64,000 nucleotides of DNA, taken from Fulvia fulva. Lineage: Eukaryota; Ascomycota; Dothideomycetes; Mycosphaerellales; Mycosphaerellaceae. The stretch is taken from positions 4,960,001 to 5,024,000 of the forward strand of contig NC_063013.1 in NCBI RefSeq assembly GCF_020509005.1. Direction: 5' to 3'. Position 1 is the stretch's first letter. Every line of letters starts with the position of its first letter. Under the pieces are notes generated by a model. The model saw nothing but the letters and a program-made list of their open reading frames with translations, had not been told where the DNA came from and ran no database searches. Below, in pieces: positions 34,692 to 45,765 of the stretch. The translations under genes were made by a program, and so were the position numbers.

Positions 34692-35609
34692 GGTGTCGCT
34701 CGCTCACGGCGTAAGATGGTCACGCTCGATCTGCCATCGACGCGTGTCAATGTGTGGGATTATTGGCGTCCCCTCAGGTGGCGTGATATGTACGCGGGCT
34801 GATGGTGTCGATGGCTCGATAGCGGATGGCGCTGACACCTGAGATGCACAAGTCCAGATGGTGGCTGGGCCGATTCTTCCTCGAATGGGTTGTGCTGGCG
34901 CGAGTGATTGAAGATAGCACTCAAGTATGATATGATGGCCTTGGAAATGTGTCAAACGATGTTGTTGATAGAGTGTTTCGTGGAGTCTGGATTTGGTTGG
35001 CGAGGATGAAGGGCTGATCTTCCTCTCTCTCCGCTGCCGGCTGGCGGCTGGCGGCTGGCCCCACTCGAGACACCGTTCGCACTGCAGTAGTTCACCTGCT
35101 CGCAATGCAGGTCGCGCTTCCGTGCCACCGCACCGGTACTCTACCCAGCATGGCCATCTTCTTGCCGCACACTGCACACTCACACTCACACTGCACACTG
35201 ACACTGCTCTCGTAACAGGCGAGCCACGGCGAGCGCTAGTGCCACTCGCCATTCCTCCTGCCGCCCACCCCCGGCCTGGACACTGGTCATCGCAGTGTCA
35301 GTCGTCGACCATCGACCGCTCTAGCACCATGATTGCCTGACGCTCAGCCTCACTTTTCATTCACTCCTCGAATCAATCACCTGCTGCTCTTATTAGAGCC
35401 GTGCACTGTTTCTGGTCCTACCCCATGAACACCAGACGCCTTGCTCTCAACTCCACTCTCTGTCCCCGTTACCTCACCATCATCACCACCCGAGCATCTG
35501 ATCTGCATGTGAGACAGCTCAAACCACTCTTCACCAGCCTGCATATACCCGCCCACGCACCCTTCCGGACCACTCTTTCTTTTATACGCTCACAGGCAGC
35601 GCTGCATCT
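34692..35609. promoter_or_regulatory. Intergenic region upstream of regulator and AAA+ gene
   Basis: 918 bp between divergent genes. It includes CA/CT-rich low-complexity DNA at about 35150-35215 and a 62-codon upstream frame (ATG at 35425) whose TGA at 35611-35613 overlaps the AAA+ gene's ATG in the arrangement ATGA. No other gene is visible. Confidence 0.5.
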
Positions 35610-38531
35610 ATGAGCAAACAGCAAGCCACTGACACGTCACCGCCACCCAACACACATTCCGACTCCACCATCCTCACGCCTGCCCCAACACCTGCCGACA
35701 CCCCTCAGCGGACTACGCCCGTGCTGATCACGTCCTATCGCACCGAGTACCACAGCAAAATGGACGAGCAGTCGCAGGACCACGCTGAGACAGCGGCCCC
35801 GCCACACCCCGAGCAGACGACCACCGCAACCGTGCAGATTGAGGAGCCCGCTAAGCTCATCCGGAAGAAGACCAAGTGCCACAAGACGAAGCACAAGAAG
35901 AAGTCGAAGGCGGTCAAGAAGTCGCACAATCGCAAGACTCCACGTGATGACTCGGATTCAGACTCGGATGATGCCACTTCGTCAGACTCAGACTCGGACT
36001 CGGGTGACAGCAGTTCTGGGGAAGAGCTGCGGAAGAAGAAGGCAAAGGCGAAGCAGTTGAAGAAAGCCAAGGAGAAGAAGAGGGCTAGGAAGAGCAAGAA
36101 GCACGAATCGGACAGTGAGAGCGACGAATCAGCTAGCGACGATGGCGACGACTCCTCTGATGAGGATGCTGCTCGGAGAAGGAAGAAGAGCAAGAAGGCC
36201 AAGAAGGCGCTCGAGTCAGACACAGAAGATGCCGTGACCGATGCAGACGACGAAAAGGATGTGACGGTGCTCGAGGCACAAGTGCGGGAGCTTATGAGCA
36301 AGATCGCGGAGCTTCGTACGGCACCTAAGACGTCCAAGGCGAAGCGCAGACGATCCAGTACGAAGTCGACAAAACCGAGCAGATCAAAGTCGAAGTCTAA
36401 GAAAGTCGACCCCCTAGAGTTCAAGCGCGTCGACCAGCTGTGGGACTCTACCATTCACAACTACAAGCTGAAGGAAAGTGCCGAAGAGGACGAGGGCGAG
36501 TTCGCGGAGTTCGCATTCCTTGTGCGGAGGCGATTTGACTGGGAAAACAAGTACCAAAGCACTGTGATTGACGTCAAGTCGAAGCAGCTACGAGCTGTTC
36601 TTGCGGTGGTGATGAAAGAATGCAAGAGTGTCAGCCTGGAAGCCGAAGAACCCACCATCGACCCAAATCTTCTATTCCTGTATCTGGAGGATCTGAGGAC
36701 TTACTACATGAAGACAATCAAGTCGAAGATCAAGGCCGAGAAGAAGAAGAAGAAGAAGGCGGTCAAGAAACTCGAGCAGCAGAGGTCGTTGTGCAAGCTT
36801 TTAGTGAACTACATCGACGAAGACTACGCGGAGACCAAGAAGACCCTCTATCCTCTTCTTGAAGCAGGGAACATCACTTTCGACCTTCTGTGGGCGCTCT
36901 TCACACCAAATGACATCGCAATCACTTCCTGTTACGGCTCTTGGGACGAACCTCGATGCTTCAAGGTCGACTATGCTATGAAGTATCAGACCATGACCCG
37001 CGGCGAGTGGTACTGCATTGAAGGCAAGTACATGGAGTACGATGGCAAGGGTTTCGGCTTTGGCGAGTTCGAGGTCGACGTAGAGGCCTTCAAGGGCCCG
37101 CGCAAGATCACTAGCCTTGCCTCCTTCCCGCTGAAATACCACAAGGACCCTGAAGGTGTCAAGAAGCAGATCGTGGAGCGCGGTCAACGCTTTGTCGAGA
37201 TGGAGGGTATGGAGTACATGTTCCACAAGGGTCTTGCATTTATGAAGAAGAAGAAGCAGGTGCTGAAGATCAACATCAATGGTCGCATCATGATCGACCC
37301 CGCCACCTTCAGAAGAGTCAATCCGAACTACCCTATCTCGCTCATCAAGCCAAAGGAGGCTGATGATCTGTTCAGCGAGAGCGAAGGTGACGATGACTGC
37401 ACATGCTGCGGCGATGATTCTGACGACGAAGACGCGCTGGGTGGCAACGAAGAGAAGTTGGACAACGAGGATGCCAGCGAATCGAAAACGCCCAGGTACA
37501 AGTACAAGTGGGTCGAGGATGACCATGGCGACCCTCATTTCGTTGCTGTGGAGGTGGACGAGAATGGCGAGCCTGTCCGAAGTGAGTCACTCGACAAGCT
37601 CGAGAACTCCGACGGGCAGAAGCGGTCATACACGTCAGAACAGCTCCTCCTCACATCGCCCGTCGTGCTAGGCTTCGCATTCTCAGAGAAGCTGTGGCTG
37701 GAGTTCTCACTCTCCGGTGTCCACGAGATCACCTGGAACGACGATGCCTTCGATTCCTTGGTCCTGGAAGGCGACAAGAAGAGCACAGTCCGCGCTCTCG
37801 TGGAGAGCCACAAGTTTCACGCCGCACACACCATCGACGACGTTGTCCAAGGCAAAGGCAGAGGCCTCGTCTTCGTCCTTCACGGCCCACCCGGGACCGG
37901 CAAGACTCTCACCGCAGAAGGTATATCAGAACTTCTGCGTTGTCCACTCTACATTGTCTCCGCCGGTGAGCTCGGTACGGACCCAGCCCGCCTCGAACAA
38001 GAATTGCAGAAGATTCTCGACATTGCTCACTCCTGGGGTGCACTACTCCTTCTCGACGAAGCAGATGTCTTCCTCGAGAAGCGAGAGGTGCACGACATCC
38101 ATCGCAACGCCCTCGTCTCCATCTTCCTCCGCTTACTTGAGTACTTTCAAGGCATCCTCTTCCTCACCACCAACCGCGTCGAGACCTTTGACGATGCCTT
38201 CCAATCCCGTATCCACGTCGCCTTGCGCTACGAAGAGCTCACCCCCAAGGCGAAGAAGGAAGTTTGGAAGAACTTCATCAACAAGGTCAGACGGCAGGAG
38301 GGTGCACAAGTCGCGGACTTCTCTGAGGAGGAGTTCACGGCCTTGTCGAGACATCGCATCAATGGACGGCAGATCAAGAATATGGTTCGGACTGCGCAGG
38401 CGTTGGCTCTCAATGAGGGTGTCAAGTTGACGATGGGACATATTCGCCGCGTTCTGGATGTGGCGGAGACGTTTGATCGGGATTTGAAGGGTGGGACAGG
38501 GTACATTGATGCTATGAGGAGTTATACTTAG
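35610..38531 (+). CDS. AAA+ ATPase with long charged N-terminal region
   Basis: One exon, 973 residues. Residues 1-90 are Ser/Thr/Pro-rich. Residues 90-270 are alternating Lys-rich and Asp/Ser-rich blocks followed by a possible coiled coil (about 220-240), like nuclear proteins. The middle (about 290-560) holds the conserved region of this fungal family (DLLWALFTPNDIAITSC, FEVDVEAFKGPRKITSL). An AAA+ domain follows at 730-930: Walker A HGPPGTGKT near 758, Walker B LLLLDEADVF near 812, sensor 1 FLTTNRVETFDDAF and the arginine region SRIHVALRY. These proteins are common in Pezizomycotina, and their substrate is unknown. The start is the first ATG; Met51 at 35760 is an alternative. The ATP-dependent remodelling role is inferred from the domain only. 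Confidence 0.9.
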   Translation: MSKQQATDTSPPPNTHSDSTILTPAPTPADTPQRTTPVLITSYRTEYHSKMDEQSQDHAETAAPPHPEQTTTATVQIEEPAKLIRKKTKCHKTKHKKKSKAVKKSHNRKTPRDDSDSDSDDATSSDSDSDSGDSSSGEELRKKKAKAKQLKKAKEKKRARKSKKHESDSESDESASDDGDDSSDEDAARRRKKSKKAKKALESDTEDAVTDADDEKDVTVLEAQVRELMSKIAELRTAPKTSKAKRRRSSTKSTKPSRSKSKSKKVDPLEFKRVDQLWDSTIHNYKLKESAEEDEGEFAEFAFLVRRRFDWENKYQSTVIDVKSKQLRAVLAVVMKECKSVSLEAEEPTIDPNLLFLYLEDLRTYYMKTIKSKIKAEKKKKKKAVKKLEQQRSLCKLLVNYIDEDYAETKKTLYPLLEAGNITFDLLWALFTPNDIAITSCYGSWDEPRCFKVDYAMKYQTMTRGEWYCIEGKYMEYDGKGFGFGEFEVDVEAFKGPRKITSLASFPLKYHKDPEGVKKQIVERGQRFVEMEGMEYMFHKGLAFMKKKKQVLKININGRIMIDPATFRRVNPNYPISLIKPKEADDLFSESEGDDDCTCCGDDSDDEDALGGNEEKLDNEDASESKTPRYKYKWVEDDHGDPHFVAVEVDENGEPVRSESLDKLENSDGQKRSYTSEQLLLTSPVVLGFAFSEKLWLEFSLSGVHEITWNDDAFDSLVLEGDKKSTVRALVESHKFHAAHTIDDVVQGKGRGLVFVLHGPPGTGKTLTAEGISELLRCPLYIVSAGELGTDPARLEQELQKILDIAHSWGALLLLDEADVFLEKREVHDIHRNALVSIFLRLLEYFQGILFLTTNRVETFDDAFQSRIHVALRYEELTPKAKKEVWKNFINKVRRQEGAQVADFSEEEFTALSRHRINGRQIKNMVRTAQALALNEGVKLTMGHIRRVLDVAETFDRDLKGGTGYIDAMRSYT

Positions 38532-38943
38532 GGGGTACTGGGTTCATGAGTGCGACAGAAAGATGATACTAAGTGTGAATATCAGGGTGCTGGTGCTGGG
38601 GTCTTGAGGCATGGTGTTGGGGTGGCTGGGTTTGGTTACTTCTCCGCTCTCTATCTTTCGGACAGGGTACGACAGGACACAGACAGTGAGTGGATCTGGA
38701 GAAGTGAGAGTAATAACGGCTGGTAACGGCTTGCACATAGTATAAGGCATCATGAAGAGATTGCCGACAGTGGTTCTGTTTCCCTCTGTACTGACTCCGT
38801 TTCACATAGTCTCTGTCGTCGCAAAACATCTGTCATCGTAACGTCTTCCGGCCCTCCTGCATGACTCTGCGCCGGCACACCTAACCATCCACGTTAGCGG
38901 AAATCCTCCCCATCGCCTCACTCCATCCTGATCAACTTAATAT
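38532..38943. other. Intergenic gap between convergent genes
   Basis: Holds the 3' ends of the AAA+ gene (+) and the small membrane protein gene (-). Nothing else recognised. Confidence 0.5.
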
Positions 38944-39481
38944 TCACCCCATGCGGCACTCCCGGTGGGTAGGATCCGAATTATTACTAGCCGCATATCC
39001 AATCCCAATCCCCACCGCCAACATCATGCCCAACGCCAACACCATCATGATCCAGAACGCCCTACTCCGCTGCCACGCACTCAATTGCCTGGGCGCATTC
39101 CGCTCAGCGCTCCTTGGTGAGATCCTCGGCGGCTTCAGACTTGGATGCAGAGATGCGCGGGAGCTACCGCTTTTGTTGGGGAGGTAGACGGAGCCTGGGC
39201 GGGAGAAATTCAGGACTTCGGGAGCCGTCGCTGTCGCGGCGGGTGGAGCGGGGAGTGGTGAGGTTTCCGTTGTTGTGGACGTTTAGAGATACGGCGGAGA
39301 GGGTGGAGATGCTGCGGGATTGAGGTCGGGTGTCTTTTTCCTTTTCCGTTTCGGAGTGGATGGATGTGTTGTCTTCTTTCTCCATGTCCATGTCCATGTC
39401 CGCGTCCGGGTTATCGTCGGTGGTGGTCGTCACCATGTGGCTACGAAAGGAGTGTGAGGGCTGGGGGAAGGGGAGAGCCAT
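38944..39481 (-). CDS. Hypothetical small single-pass membrane protein
   Basis: Predicted exons 39168-39481 and 38944-39112 with a 55-bp GTAGCT...CAAG intron give 160 residues. The N-terminal two thirds is polar and low in complexity (DADMDMDMEKEDN, many Ser/Thr), so probably disordered and cytosolic. One hydrophobic helix near the C-terminus (FWIMMVLALGMMLAVGIGIGYA) is followed by about 15 residues. The first exon's frame stops at 39164 without splicing, while the membrane segment is in another frame; the intron reconciles them but its donor is weak. A start in a different exon is possible. No family recognised. Confidence 0.4.
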
Positions 39482-40209
39482 CTGCTGGATGGGCCGAACG
39501 GTTTCAGAGGTCCTGCATGGGACGATGCCATGCTTTAACACTGCTTGCGGTGCCAGATTGATGCAAGCATGGACCGACTGTTTTGGTGAGTGTGGTGAAG
39601 TATAGGGAAAGTGACGATCGCCATGGTGCAGGCGATATGGTCGTGAAGCTTTCGGCTATGACCTTGTGTCTACTTCACCTGCGCGTGTGCCTGTATGGAG
39701 ACTGTCTTTGGGTGGAAGAGCTCTCAGACACTGGGGACAGGGGTGGCTTCGGATCTCTGACCGGCAGGTTCGGCCTAGCCCGGATCTTGTGAAGTGCTAG
39801 CACTCTTCGGTACATGTACCTTAGTTCTCCCTTGAGTTGAGACTTCCTCCTTCTCTCTACTTTTAGATCAACCTTGCACTCGTCCAAATTGACACGCTCG
39901 TGGCGGTAGCCATCCAAGCAGCCATGGCGATTTCAAGATCGAGACAGGTTCGGTGAACAATGCCTTCCTTCTCGCAACACATTGTGCAACCATGTCAATG
40001 AGACTTCAGCGCCAAACGATGCAGATCCCGCCTCGAGGCTCGGTTCAGCTCCACCAGCTCAAGCCACCAAAGATGTGAACACGCGACTTGGCATCCAAGC
40101 CCGGGATGCCTAACCTCAAAGGAGAAGCGGGCACGTATTTGTCGTTCTGTCTTCCACTTCAATCGTCTTTCGTTATGGACTTGTCCATCTATGTGCGGCG
40201 GCGTGACTA
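39482..40209. other. Intergenic region upstream of the GH92 gene
   Basis: Divergent promoter region, 728 bp. I see no gene or repeat in it. Confidence 0.5.
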
Positions 40210-42759
40210 ATGGCAAGCTTTCAATCTTACAAACTGCTGGAGAATGGAGAACCGGCGCCGGAGGACGAGCATGACCTCCCGCTTGAAGAGGTCGCGCTCG
40301 GTAAAGGCAAACGGAGTTTCTTGGACTCGACACAAACCGTAAGAGGCTTGCTCGAGTGTGGCAGCCAAAGAGTTGAAGAGCTTAGGGCGCGTCTGCCCGC
40401 GCGACTCAGGCCATTCTGCAATCTCTGGACCTCTGCGATCGTCCTCGGAATCATGCTACTAGTTGTTCTATTCCTTCTGGTGGTTAATGGCTTTGGTGGC
40501 TCTTATGCACAGGAAGACGTCCTACCGTACATCGACCCGCTCATTGGCACGGGGCCTGGTGGCCATGTATTCGCTGGACCAACCCTGCCCTTCGGCATGG
40601 CGAAACCAGTTGCAGATGTGGCAGGAGAGCATATGGGCGGGTTTGCCTCTGATACAACTCCCATCATGGGCTTCAGTCATTTGCATGATTCAGGAACTGG
40701 AGGATCGCCATCGATGGGAAACTTCCCGCTCTTCCTTCACCCAAGTTGTCCGAATGTGACCGCATGCAAGTTCAGCAAAGGGACTCGTGATACGCATTAT
40801 CTACCCGAGTCGGTTGCTGCGAGGGTTGGATACTTCTCGATCGATCTTGTGTCTGGTTTCCGTGCAGAGATTGCCGCTTCTGAACGGGCAGCTTTGTACA
40901 AATTCTCTTTCACCAATGCAACAGACCTTAACCCCCTCATCCTATCTGATGGCTCAGACTTGCCCGGATCAAATGGACCTCGAAGCTTGTGGGTCAATCC
41001 GGAGACTGGCCGAATCACTGCATCAGGACGATTCAATCCATCGTTTGGGCAGGGAACGTATATGACCTACATGTGTACCGACTTCAAGGGCGCCAAGGTT
41101 CAAGATATCGGAAGCTTCAACTACTCTACTGTGTTGCCTGGAGTCGCTGCAGCAGTCTCCGCGAACCAGTTCTACGCAGCTCGCTTGGGAGTGTTTACGC
41201 GATTCAAGGATGTCAAGCCGGAAGACCAGATCTATGCTCGAGTGGGACTCTCTTGGCTGAGTGTAGAGCGCGCATGTGAGAATGCTGAGCGCGAGATCAA
41301 GGATTGGAACTTCGACCGTTTGGTCAAGGAGTCAGAAAACGCATGGCGCAAGAAGCTTGCGCCGATCTCGTTGGACTCGACTGGTGTTGACAAGAGTCAT
41401 CTGCGAAACTTCTGGAGTGGTGTCTATCGAGCCTTCATCAACCCGCAGGACTATACTGGGGAGAATCAGCTGTGGAATTCGACCGAGCCGTACTACGACA
41501 GCTGGTACTGCATTTGGGACACCTTTAGGGGTGTGCATCCGTTCTATATGCTGGTCGACACAAGATCGCAATCGCGCATGGTGCGTTCCTTGATCGATGT
41601 CTACAAACACCTCGGCTGGCTGCCTGATTGCCGAATGTCATTCTGTAAGGGCTTGACTCAGGGAGGATCGAATGCAGATGTCATCATTGTGGACTCGTAC
41701 GTAAAGAAGCTGAAAGGTGTAAATTGGGATGATGCATACGCTGCAATTGTCAAGGACGCTGAAGAACAGCCAAAGAACTGGGACATTGAAGGACGAGGCG
41801 GCCTCGATAGCTGGAAGAAGCTCGGCTACATTCCTTACAAGGACTCCTCATCAGGTGGTCTTCGAACTCGGTCAGTATCGCGGACGTACGAGTATGCTTA
41901 CAACGACTTCTGCATCGCCGAAATGGCGAACGCTACCAACCGACAGGACGACTACCAGAAGTACACTAACCGCGCAGACAACTGGAAGAACCTCATAGAC
42001 TGGGACCTCGAATCGATGGGCTTCAAAGGCTTTCCCCAACCACGTCTAGCGAACAGCACCTTCGTCTTTCAGAACGCCACCCTCTGCTCCCACCTCAACA
42101 ACTTCGACGGCTGCTACCTCAACCCCTCCGGGCACGAAACCTACGAAGGTAGCCCATGGCTTTACCTCTTTTACGTCCCTCACGACATGGCCGGCCTCGT
42201 CGAATCCCTCGGCGGCCGCGAAGCATATCTAGAACGACTGCACAAATTGCACAATAGCGGCGTCCTGTACATGGGTGATGAACAAGCCTTCTTAACCGCT
42301 TTCTTATACCACTACGGTGGCCGCCCTGGTCTCTCTGCGAAAGAGACTCACCGCTACATCCCCAGCATGTTCAACGATACTATCGAAGGCATTCCCGGCA
42401 ACGACGACAGCGGCGCAATGGGGACATTTGTCTTCTTCAGCATGCTCGGGATCTTCCCCAACGCAGGACAATCAGTCTACTTCATTATTCCTCCTTTCTT
42501 CCCGAGTGTGAGTATTAAGAACCCGCAGACGGGAAAGACAGCGACTATACGGAATGTCAATTTCGACCCGACATATAAGAAGATGTATGTACAGAGTGCG
42601 AGGTTGAATGGGAGGGGATATAGGAAGAATTGGATTGATCATAGTTTCTTTTTGGATGGTGGGACGTTGGAATTGGTCCTCGGGGAGAGCGAGAGCGAGT
42701 GGGGAACGAGGGAAGAAGACTTGCCGCCTAGTATATCGACAGGATTGTTCTTAGGGTGA
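40210..42759 (+). CDS. GH92 alpha-mannosidase, type II membrane protein
   Basis: One exon, 849 residues. A cytosolic N-terminus of about 70 residues precedes one membrane anchor (about 72-94, SAIVLGIMLLVVLFLLVV), so the catalytic part faces the secretory lumen or outside. The GH92 beta-sandwich starts with YIDPLIGTGPGGHVFAGPTLPFGM and HLHDSGTGGSPSMGNFP. The catalytic (alpha/alpha)6 part follows, including WDTFRGVHPFYMLVD and, near the end, GIPGNDDSGAMGTFVFFSMLGIFP, where the family's general base carboxylates lie. GH92 enzymes are calcium-dependent exo-acting mannosidases, mostly alpha-1,2, that trim N- or O-linked mannans. Many N-glycosylation sequons agree with a secretory location. Substrate linkage is not decidable from sequence alone. 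Confidence 0.94.
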   Translation: MASFQSYKLLENGEPAPEDEHDLPLEEVALGKGKRSFLDSTQTVRGLLECGSQRVEELRARLPARLRPFCNLWTSAIVLGIMLLVVLFLLVVNGFGGSYAQEDVLPYIDPLIGTGPGGHVFAGPTLPFGMAKPVADVAGEHMGGFASDTTPIMGFSHLHDSGTGGSPSMGNFPLFLHPSCPNVTACKFSKGTRDTHYLPESVAARVGYFSIDLVSGFRAEIAASERAALYKFSFTNATDLNPLILSDGSDLPGSNGPRSLWVNPETGRITASGRFNPSFGQGTYMTYMCTDFKGAKVQDIGSFNYSTVLPGVAAAVSANQFYAARLGVFTRFKDVKPEDQIYARVGLSWLSVERACENAEREIKDWNFDRLVKESENAWRKKLAPISLDSTGVDKSHLRNFWSGVYRAFINPQDYTGENQLWNSTEPYYDSWYCIWDTFRGVHPFYMLVDTRSQSRMVRSLIDVYKHLGWLPDCRMSFCKGLTQGGSNADVIIVDSYVKKLKGVNWDDAYAAIVKDAEEQPKNWDIEGRGGLDSWKKLGYIPYKDSSSGGLRTRSVSRTYEYAYNDFCIAEMANATNRQDDYQKYTNRADNWKNLIDWDLESMGFKGFPQPRLANSTFVFQNATLCSHLNNFDGCYLNPSGHETYEGSPWLYLFYVPHDMAGLVESLGGREAYLERLHKLHNSGVLYMGDEQAFLTAFLYHYGGRPGLSAKETHRYIPSMFNDTIEGIPGNDDSGAMGTFVFFSMLGIFPNAGQSVYFIIPPFFPSVSIKNPQTGKTATIRNVNFDPTYKKMYVQSARLNGRGYRKNWIDHSFFLDGGTLELVLGESESEWGTREEDLPPSISTGLFLG

Positions 42760-43299
42760 TGACAGGACTGTGTAGTGTATTGTATGTTGTGCCCCTTTCA
42801 GAGGTGAACAGTCCGACGCGTAGTCTCCAAACGGCAGGTTGAAGCGAGGGTCATTTCTGCGTCATGAGCGGTGCGCACCTACTTCGAACACTGCCCAATA
42901 CATGTTTCGGATGGCTTCTCGCCTGACAGCCTCTCAGCGACTGGTACGCGTGCAAAGACGTTCAGCCCACACGGTCTGGCACGATGCCTCGGCACCATGG
43001 TTGCGACCGACGTGAACTGGCGGCTACAGAGAGTAGTATCTATGCCGACTCCTCAGACACTATGTGGTCGCGAGCACTACGCTTTCCTGGTGACCTCGCC
43101 CTTGGGATCTCCATGTCAGACGGACGGCTACTCAGAAGCGATGTGGTCCAATCGGCGATGGACAGTGCTACTGTGATATCTCGGGGTCTTCGCGCTCATG
43201 CATCAGAAGCTCTCGACGTCTACAGCTGGCCCGTCGGCTGGCTCCAAGAAGCCTCTCCAGAACAAGAGCGAGCACGACAGTACTGTACTGTACAGCGGA
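42760..43299. other. Intergenic gap, left part
   Basis: Downstream of the GH92 gene to the MITE-like element. Short overlapping frames on the plus strand show no family features. Confidence 0.5.
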
Positions 43300-43441
43300 A
43301 CATCGACCACGGTCATGTCGGATCCTCGGGTACATCCTCTCCCGACCAGGATATAATGTGAATATACGCCGTCGGAGCGGCGTATATTCGTTCCGACACG
43401 CTTGCGTGATGGTGAGGATCCGACAGGAGCGTGGTCGATGT
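43300..43441 (+). mobile_element. MITE-like inverted-repeat element, copy 2
   Basis: 142 bp. The ends ACATCGACCACG...CGTGGTCGATGT form terminal inverted repeats; each arm also carries a GGATCC block. TA follows on the right (43442-43443) but the left dinucleotide is GA. It aligns with the reverse complement of 16153-16306. Inside is a perfect 12-bp stem with a 6-base loop at 43360-43389. Confidence 0.78.
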
Positions 43442-44454
43442 TAGCCCTTGGGTTTGACAACCACAACAGCCATCATTCTTGCCGCCGGTCCAAAACAGGC
43501 CCGGATGCCGGATGCCGGCGTGCTTCGATATCCCAGGTAGATCCTGGAAGTCGGACCAGCGCAGGATGTGGTCCAGAGTGCTCGGCCGGAGATGCTTCGA
43601 CCACAATGAATACAAGTCGAGGCAAATCACCATGAGCGAGAAGCGTCTTTTAGACACCAGGACCATATTCACCACCGATCGCGGCACACAATCGGCCGCA
43701 CGACGATGATCGTTTGCAATGCCTAGCTTGGCGTGCGCTTGCCTTTCTCCTCAACGACCAGGCGACGTAACGTGCAAGGTGCCCGGTAAAGTCAGCACAC
43801 GACATGATCCGAATGCGAGGAAACAGCTTACTGTCCAAGTTGTCGGGCCTAGAAGCAATACTTGGCTGTCAGACATTTGAGGAGCATGACTGTCCGGTTT
43901 GACTGCGCTCCGACGTGTGCCTGTGCCTCCGGAGCGCGCGACCGGTCTCAACATACGCAACAAACACCGCGCAACACCTCCATGCGGTATGAAGCATGGC
44001 TCTCGAGATGTAATACAGTACTCGCGCTTGGTGCATTGTATCTGTCTGAGCCTCGCTGACGACTTGCCCTTCAGATAACATCATATCTGTGGCTCCGAGC
44101 CATCATCCCAGCAGGCTTCGTAACAATCAGGGACATGCCAGCCTCCCCACGTGAACCAGCGCCAAACTTTCTTTTCACAGCGGCCTCCATCTAATCGGAA
44201 GAATGCGGTCGATGAAACAGCATGCTCAGAGTTCCTGCAACGTTCTGGGTCACAACTCTACAAATCGGTCACACCACCCCTACTACGCACGAGAGCCAGC
44301 AGGCAGGAGGAGCCGGTAGTTGTCTCCCCTCATTCCTTCTCCCGCACACCATCATCCTCCGCTGCCACTGTCGGATATACTACTCAACTCGGTCTGATAC
44401 ACTGTCATAACGCCCGCGCAGACACTAGTGACACTACTATCCTGCTGTGTTATC
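43442..44454. other. Intergenic gap, right part
   Basis: About 1 kb upstream of the next gene. Nothing recognisable besides short chance frames; the last few hundred bases should hold its promoter. Confidence 0.5.
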
Positions 44455-45415
44455 ATGGTCTTGCTACCAAGCTCACCAAGATTGACGCTACTGCTGCTGG
44501 CAACTGCGCTAAGACTGGTCGCTGCTCAGCAATGTTATTATCCGGATGGAACGGCTGCGATTGATGTGCCTTGCAACAGCTCTGCGCCTGCTTCAGCATG
44601 TTGCACCAGCTACGGGTTCTGCTTGTACGAAATCTTCTTGGGGGGACTCGCACCGAGAGCCAGCGTACTGACACTTGCACAGATCGAATGGCCTTTGCTT
44701 GGACAACGGCATCTTGTCGCGAGGTAGCTGCACCGATAAGAACTGGGACGACCCAGCATGTGCGCAGTACTGCAAGAATGGTCAGTAGGCTGTCTCTTTG
44801 CGATCGCGTCTTGAGCTGACTGGAGCAGACAACCCGAGTGGTGGCCAGTACCTGATGGCATGCTCCAACGAAAAATTCACCTGCGGCTTCTTTCCAGAAA
44901 ATTGCGGTGTCAATTCGTCACTATTCGCCATTAGTAACGCGGGAAGCCTCATATTACGGTCCAGCCAGCTGACTTCGGCAATGGAAGCTGGCGGCATAGA
45001 TCGTGACTTGTTGCAGCAAGCCAACGCGACCAATCCCACGGCCAACGCCACCCCCGCTGCACTACCTGTAGCCGACGGAGGCTACACGGTCGGTGCCATG
45101 GCAGGAGTTGGGGTCGGTGTCGGAGTTCCTCTCCTGATCGCTGTCGTGTTTCTCGCTTACATGGTGATGCGGGAGAGGCGGAAATACCGTGCAGTGAGCG
45201 ACACTCTCAACACCATGCAAGCACAGATGAACCAACCCACCAGTAGCTGGTCAGCCTACACGGGTACCGCAGCTGCTCCTAAGCGAGTGAGTAGACCTGG
45301 AGCTGCAGAGCTACCCTCGAATGTCTTACAAGAGTTGGAGTCGCCGGTCGCGACTAGGGATAACATGGATGTCAAGCCATACGAGAACGACATGGCGAAG
45401 ACTGGAGCCTTATAG
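44455..45415 (+). CDS. Secreted/anchored Cys-rich single-pass membrane protein
   Basis: Three exons, 44455-44624, 44683-44780 and 44829-45415 with introns of 58 and 48 bp, give 284 residues. A signal peptide (to about LVAAQQ) is followed by an extracellular Cys-rich head (CYYPDG, VPCNSS, ACCTSYGFCLSNGLCLDNG, SCTDKNWDDPACAQYC, CGFFPENCG) with N-glycosylation sequons. A short Asn/Thr/Pro stalk, one membrane helix (about 195-218, a Gly/Val-rich VGVGVGVPLLIAVVFLAYMV), a basic stop-transfer RERRKYR and an acidic cytosolic tail follow. The layout resembles fungal cell-wall sensors and other surface receptors of this type, but no named family is clear. Splices were chosen to keep the Cys spacing in frame. 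Confidence 0.82.
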
Positions 45416-45765
45416 TGCAGCCGCACGTGACGATCAGGCGTCAGCCGCAAAAATTTCAGGACCACGCCTTTCGACTTACAGTTCTCCATCGAGTCATTCC
45501 GAACCGCCCATCCTCTATCAATGTCCTGGCGACGCTCTTGCATGGTGAGGAGTTCGGTCAAAAGTGCTATGATTTTGTCAGTGGATCACACAGCCAGACA
45601 GGCTTTTGCATGGAATGGAGAGAGGACTCAGGCCACACTGAATGACCCAACTTGATCTGTAAAGACCCGGATGGCGTCGAATACACGACTGTGAAACCGG
45701 GATTGTGAGATCATTAGCAGCCAACTGGCTTGGCAACGAGCTACGACCGCTTGTCACCTATGACC
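45416..45765. other. Intergenic gap between convergent genes
   Basis: 350 bp holding the two 3' untranslated regions; nothing else recognised. Confidence 0.5.

Noticed and set aside
39113..39167. A 28-base intron joining the two frames of the small membrane protein
   Set aside because: Too short; the 55-base alternative with the same donor also restores the frame and fits intron sizes in the window.
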